Shown piece by piece: positions 4,820 to 7,708 of a DNA stretch of 7,708 bases (the first letter of the stretch is position 1; each line of letters begins with the position of its first letter). A model generated the notes under the pieces. It ran no database searches, was not told the origin of the DNA, and worked only from the letters and a program-made list of their open reading frames with translations. The DNA comes from an uncultured Devosia sp. (lineage in GTDB: Bacteria; Pseudomonadota; Alphaproteobacteria; Rhizobiales; Devosiaceae): assembly GCA_946480655.1 (NCBI GenBank), contig CAMLKN010000104.1:1-7708 (forward strand), written 5' to 3'. A program made the translations under genes and the position numbers.

Positions 4820-5431
4820 ATGCGCGCCTCCCGACTGCTTCACATTCTGCTGCTGCTCCAGAACCGTGGTCGCATGACCGCAGGCGCCCTGGCCCGGGAG
4901 CTCGAGGTCGCGCATCGCACTGTCTTGCGCGACATGGACGCGCTGACCGAGGCAGGATTGCCCATCATCACCTATCAGGGCAATCAGGGCGGCTTCGAGC
5001 TCGGCTTCAGCTATCGTACCCGGCTGACCGGCCTTGCCGCCGATGAAGCCGAAGCCCTGGCTGTGCTGCTGGACGACCCGTCGCCGCGCCTGGCCGAGCT
5101 GGGCATGGGGGACGCGGCGAGGCGTGCGGTGAGCAAGCTGCGCGAGTCGCTGCCCGACCAGGTGCGCGAGCGGGTGCGGCTGGCGAGCGAAAGGTTTCGT
5201 TTTGGGCAGGCCATGACCGGAAAGATGGACGCGCGTGTCAGCGCCATGGCAGAGGCCGTCCGGCGGCGTCTTCGGGTCCGGCTGGACGCCCGCTCGACAA
5301 AGCCGATCGAGATCCATCCTGTCGCCCTCGAATACGACGGCGCTGGTTGGGCTGTGGTCGATGGGAGGAGTGGCACCAGCCTCCCCATCGATACATGGAA
5401 GGACATAAACGTCTCAGGCCTGCCGTTCTAG
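4820..5431 (+). CDS. compact YafY-type HTH transcriptional regulator with WYL-like C-terminus
   Basis: 203 aa from the ATG at 4820 (MRASRLLHILLLLQNRG), the usual beginning of YafY/DeoR-type proteins. The frame is open back to 4748, but those residues have no family character and lie in the promoter region. Residues 2-62 form a winged helix (HTH_11 type): MTAGALARELEVAHRTVLRDMDAL carries the recognition helix and NQGGFEL is the wing. Residues 75-145 are a helical linker. Residues 147-203 resemble a WYL domain (RVRLDARST...IEIHPVALEYDGAGWAVVDGR...PIDTWKDINV), with WAV in place of the WYL triad. Family members usually have about 230-320 aa and a C-terminal extension that is absent here. The role is a DNA-binding repressor or activator, possibly ligand- or nucleic-acid-responsive. 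It is divergent from the 141-aa gene, the standard arrangement for local control. No strong ribosome site precedes the ATG. Confidence 0.85.
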   Translation: MRASRLLHILLLLQNRGRMTAGALARELEVAHRTVLRDMDALTEAGLPIITYQGNQGGFELGFSYRTRLTGLAADEAEALAVLLDDPSPRLAELGMGDAARRAVSKLRESLPDQVRERVRLASERFRFGQAMTGKMDARVSAMAEAVRRRLRVRLDARSTKPIEIHPVALEYDGAGWAVVDGRSGTSLPIDTWKDINVSGLPF

Positions 5432-5464
5432 GGCTCTGCGAGCGGAGTCATGCCCGAGAAGTCG

Positions 5465-6763
5465 TCAACCGCCGCGATCAAGCGTGCGCTGTCGCTGCTC
5501 GACGCCCATGGCCGCGGAAATCCCCCAGATCAGGCCGGCCAGCAAGAACCAGTGACGCCAATGGTCGGTGTCGATAATGGCGGACTCCAGAACCAGCATC
5601 GAGAAGGTGGCAATCACCGGGATCATCAAACGGCGATAGGGGGAGGGTCGCAACAGTCCCCGGCAGCCAAGGTACAGGGTGGCGCCAACCAGCACATAGT
5701 ACAGGAGTCCGCCCCCCCAGCCATAGCCGAGCAGCACGTTGACGTAGACGTTGTGCGGCTCCTCGATGATCCGCAGGTTCCGGAACTCCAGGGGCCCTAT
5801 GCCCAGTGGATTCTGCAGTGCCAGGTCGAACGCGTAGAATTGACGCCCGAAGCGGCCCGTTTCCCCCGTGTCATAGTTCTGGACCTGCAGCCGAACCTCA
5901 AGCAGTTCCGACACGGCCGGAATACTCAGGAGGCCCGCCAGGGCAACAATGAGCAGAAGCGCTCCCACGAGCATGGTGCCAAGGATCCGAAGCCTGATGC
6001 GGGTCTTGGCTTCCAGGAAGAAGCACAAGGCAACGACGATGAGCGAAGAGGCCGCAAGATGGCCCCAGGCGCCGCGCGAGAAACTGAGAAAGACACCGAT
6101 GAACAGGATGACATAGACCAGGCTGCCGATGATCTGCTCTCGTCGGTCGCCCATCAGCACTTTCTGCAGGGCGAACATGGCCGGCAGGACCAGGAAAGGG
6201 CCGAAGACGTTTGGATCCTGAAATGTGCCCTTCGCCCGTCCATAGAGAGTCAGAATGTCGGAGCCTGGGATCAGTCGAAGATAACCCAGTGTCCCGGCAA
6301 TGGCACACAGGACGGCACTGATGGTGTAGGCTTTCATCACCAGCCGCATCCGCTCTTCCGTCGCTTCCGCAACGAAGTTGGCGATGACGAAACTGGTGAG
6401 CAGCAGGAAGACCGTGACGATGGAGTATATCATGGCGTCCGCAATCGACGTGTAGCGGACCTGGAACACAGCAATCAGTGCGAATGGCAGAAAGCCCAGG
6501 GCAATCGCCAACAGGCCAGCGGTAGAGCGATAGATGTGCATGTTCGCTGCCAACGCCAGCGCAATCACACCAAGGAAGATGACTTCGTAGGGCGACGGCT
6601 CGATGAGAACCAGGCCCCCGGAGAATACCCAGAGAGCGACTGCAGAATTCAGCCACTTGGCCGCGCGGGAGCGCAATACGGCCAGCCCGTCAGGGACAGA
6701 ACTTGAACTGAGCTGGTAGCTCACCACCGGAACCCGCACTGACCGGCGTGGCCACGCCCGCAC
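5465..6763 (-). CDS. O-antigen ligase / Wzy-type polysaccharide polymerase family membrane protein
   Basis: 432 aa if the GTG at 6763 is used. No ATG occurs in frame before residue 75 and no ribosome site is clear; GTGs at residues 9, 13 and 14 are alternatives, so the N-terminus is uncertain by up to 13 residues. About ten to eleven hydrophobic spans are visible from residue 38 onward. Family marks: GRAKGTFQDPNVFGPFL (175-191), SFSRGAWG (227-234), a large periplasmic loop with ETGRFGRQFYAFDLALQNPLG (301-321) and EEPHNVYVNVLLGYGW (334-349), with the conserved loop His at 337. Such inner-membrane proteins (Wzy_C / O-antigen ligase superfamily) join undecaprenyl-linked glycans to lipid A-core, protein or growing chains in the periplasm. 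Ligase and polymerase cannot be told apart here. It is an orphan: no glycosyltransferase, flippase or chain-length gene lies in the window. It is convergent with the HTH regulator (33-base gap). Confidence 0.85.
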   Translation of the reverse strand: MRAWPRRSVRVPVVSYQLSSSSVPDGLAVLRSRAAKWLNSAVALWVFSGGLVLIEPSPYEVIFLGVIALALAANMHIYRSTAGLLAIALGFLPFALIAVFQVRYTSIADAMIYSIVTVFLLLTSFVIANFVAEATEERMRLVMKAYTISAVLCAIAGTLGYLRLIPGSDILTLYGRAKGTFQDPNVFGPFLVLPAMFALQKVLMGDRREQIIGSLVYVILFIGVFLSFSRGAWGHLAASSLIVVALCFFLEAKTRIRLRILGTMLVGALLLIVALAGLLSIPAVSELLEVRLQVQNYDTGETGRFGRQFYAFDLALQNPLGIGPLEFRNLRIIEEPHNVYVNVLLGYGWGGGLLYYVLVGATLYLGCRGLLRPSPYRRLMIPVIATFSMLVLESAIIDTDHWRHWFLLAGLIWGISAAMGVEQRQRTLDRGG

Positions 6764-6904
6764 GCAACAGAGCCGGGTCGCTCCATTCGCGCCCGGCCGT
6801 CCATCTTGCCCGCGCTCTCACGCCGATGCGCACCTTTTGTCATCAGTCGTTCGGTTCTGGAAATCTTGCAAAAACAATAGTGAGCAGAGGGTAAGCGCCC
6901 GGCG

Positions 6905-6923
6905 TGAACATTGCCTTAACCAT
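6905..6923 (+). promoter_or_regulatory. CtrA-like site (TGAA-N7-TTAACCAT)
   Basis: TTAACCAT (6916-6923) matches the extended CtrA half-site. TGAA (6905-6908) stands exactly seven bases before it, one mismatch from TTAA. It lies in the 187-base gap upstream of the ligase gene, about 140 bases from its start, and just past the stop of the sigma-54 activator. The rest of that gap (6764-6950) shows no gene and no convincing consensus promoter. Confidence 0.4.
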
Positions 6924-6950
6924 GCTGCCGCCGAGGCCAGTCCTTGCTCC

Positions 6951-7708
6951 CTATCGCAGGCCGAGCTTGCTCAGCCGGTAGTCGAGGCTGGCCCGTGTGA
7001 GCTTGAGGTCGCGGGCGGCGCGAGACACGTTGCCGCCGTGACGGGCCAGCGCCTCACGATAGATCTTGCGTTCCATATCCTCGAAGGACTGTGGTGCGGT
7101 CTGCGTTGCGGCCTCCCCGCCATCGGCAAAGGGGCGTTGGTCCAGCTTGCCGTCCCCGGAGAGCCGCACCGAAAAGGGCGGCAGCAGTTCCGAACCGCTG
7201 AACAGGTGCACCACGTCGATATGCCCGTCATTGTCGGCATAGACGGTGCCGCGCTCGATGAGGTTCTGCAATTCACGGATATTGCCGGGATAATCGTATT
7301 TGAGCAGCGCCTCGGTGGCCCTTCGCGTGAAGCCGAGGATCTTGCGCCCATGCCGTGCTGAATAGAGGCGCAGGAAATGCGCCATGAGGAGAGGTATGTC
7401 GTCGCGCCGCTCGCGCAGCGGCGGGATCAGGATGGGAAAGACGCAGAGGCGGAAATAGAGATCCTGCCGGAAACGGCCGGCGGCCACTTCCTGCGCCAGG
7501 TCGACATTGGAGGCGGCGACCACGCGGACATTGACGGCTATGGTGCGGCTGCCGCCCACCCGCTCGATCTCCCGCTCCTGCAGGGCGCGCAAGAGCTTGC
7601 CCTGGGCCGAATAGGCAAGCGAGGCGATCTCGTCGAGAAACAGCGTGCCCCCTGAAGCGCGCTCGAAATAGCCGGCGCGTGAACTGGTGGCGCCGGTATA
7701 GGCGCCCT
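6951..7708 (-). CDS. sigma-54-dependent transcriptional activator, C-terminal part (N-terminus beyond the window)
   Basis: The frame is open from the right edge (first full codon 7706-7704) to TAG at 6953-6951, about 251 codons; the internal ATG at 7592 is not the start. The visible part begins inside the AAA+ domain with [20 protein letters not shown]: the sigma-54-contacting loop is GAYTGA instead of GAFTGA. It then has Walker [11 protein letters not shown], the ASN sensor I region ([10 protein letters not shown]), FRQDLYFRL and [11 protein letters not shown], and the sensor II motif [15 protein letters not shown]. After a linker with little conservation comes a Fis-type HTH ([28 protein letters not shown]) at the extreme C-terminus. 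Walker A and any receiver, PAS or GAF domain lie outside the window, so the signal is unknown. It acts on enhancer sites to open sigma-54 promoters with ATP. Domain identity is certain; the particular regulator is not recognised. Confidence 0.92.
   Translation of the reverse strand, partial: GAYTGATSSRAGYFERASGGTLFLDEIASLAYSAQGKLLRALQEREIERVGGSRTIAVNVRVVAASNVDLAQEVAAGRFRQDLYFRLCVFPILIPPLRERRDDIPLLMAHFLRLYSARHGRKILGFTRRATEALLKYDYPGNIRELQNLIERGTVYADNDGHIDVVHLFSGSELLPPFSVRLSGDGKLDQRPFADGGEAATQTAPQSFEDMERKIYREALARHGGNVSRAARDLKLTRASLDYRLSKLGLR

Noticed and set aside
4775..5317. 180-aa minus-strand frame opposite the HTH regulator
   Set aside because: The plus-strand frame has a clear HTH and WYL-like domain; the antisense frame has none and no ribosome site.
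5450..6706. 418-aa plus-strand open frame
   Set aside because: Antisense to the ligase-type membrane protein. Its Gln/Asp/His-rich translation is what hydrophobic codons give when read backwards.

Overview
The window is GC-rich and densely coded, with long spurious antisense reading frames. It looks like chromosomal DNA of an alphaproteobacterium. Protein style (NtrC-type activator, PilZ protein, small 'LGIDPxxF' protein) and two CtrA-like sites suggest Hyphomicrobiales, perhaps a Devosia-like genus. That placement is recognition from memory, not a database result. No tRNA, rRNA, CRISPR array, transposase or phage gene was seen, and there is no gene-free stretch over 300 bases.

Layout, left to right. 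At the left edge is the start of a small minus-strand protein (1-173). Next comes a minus-strand two-component operon: a 63-aa protein (3595-3786), an OmpR/PhoB-type response regulator (2828-3496), and six bases later an 824-aa sensor kinase (347-2821). The kinase is the centrepiece. A complete TctE-like histidine kinase is followed in the same reading frame by a signal-peptide-like hydrophobic segment and a whole periplasmic solute-binding protein domain. Going right there is a plus-strand single-domain PilZ protein (3965-4282). Then comes a divergent pair: an uncharacterised 141-aa protein (4311-4736, minus) and a compact HTH/WYL-like regulator (4820-5431, plus), with a perfect dyad just before the regulator's start. 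A minus-strand O-antigen ligase/polymerase-type membrane protein (5465-6763) and the C-terminal part of a sigma-54-dependent activator with a GAYTGA loop (6951 to the right edge) complete the window.

Inferred joint working: the binding domain of the fused kinase would capture a solute in the periplasm and report it to the kinase's own sensor region. The kinase would phosphorylate the regulator at Asp51. Target genes are not evident; no ABC or TTT transporter lies in the window. A tandem GGCAAAAG repeat upstream of the regulator is a candidate autoregulatory site. The PilZ protein, ligase and sigma-54 activator could belong to motility or surface-polysaccharide control, but the sequence does not link them directly.
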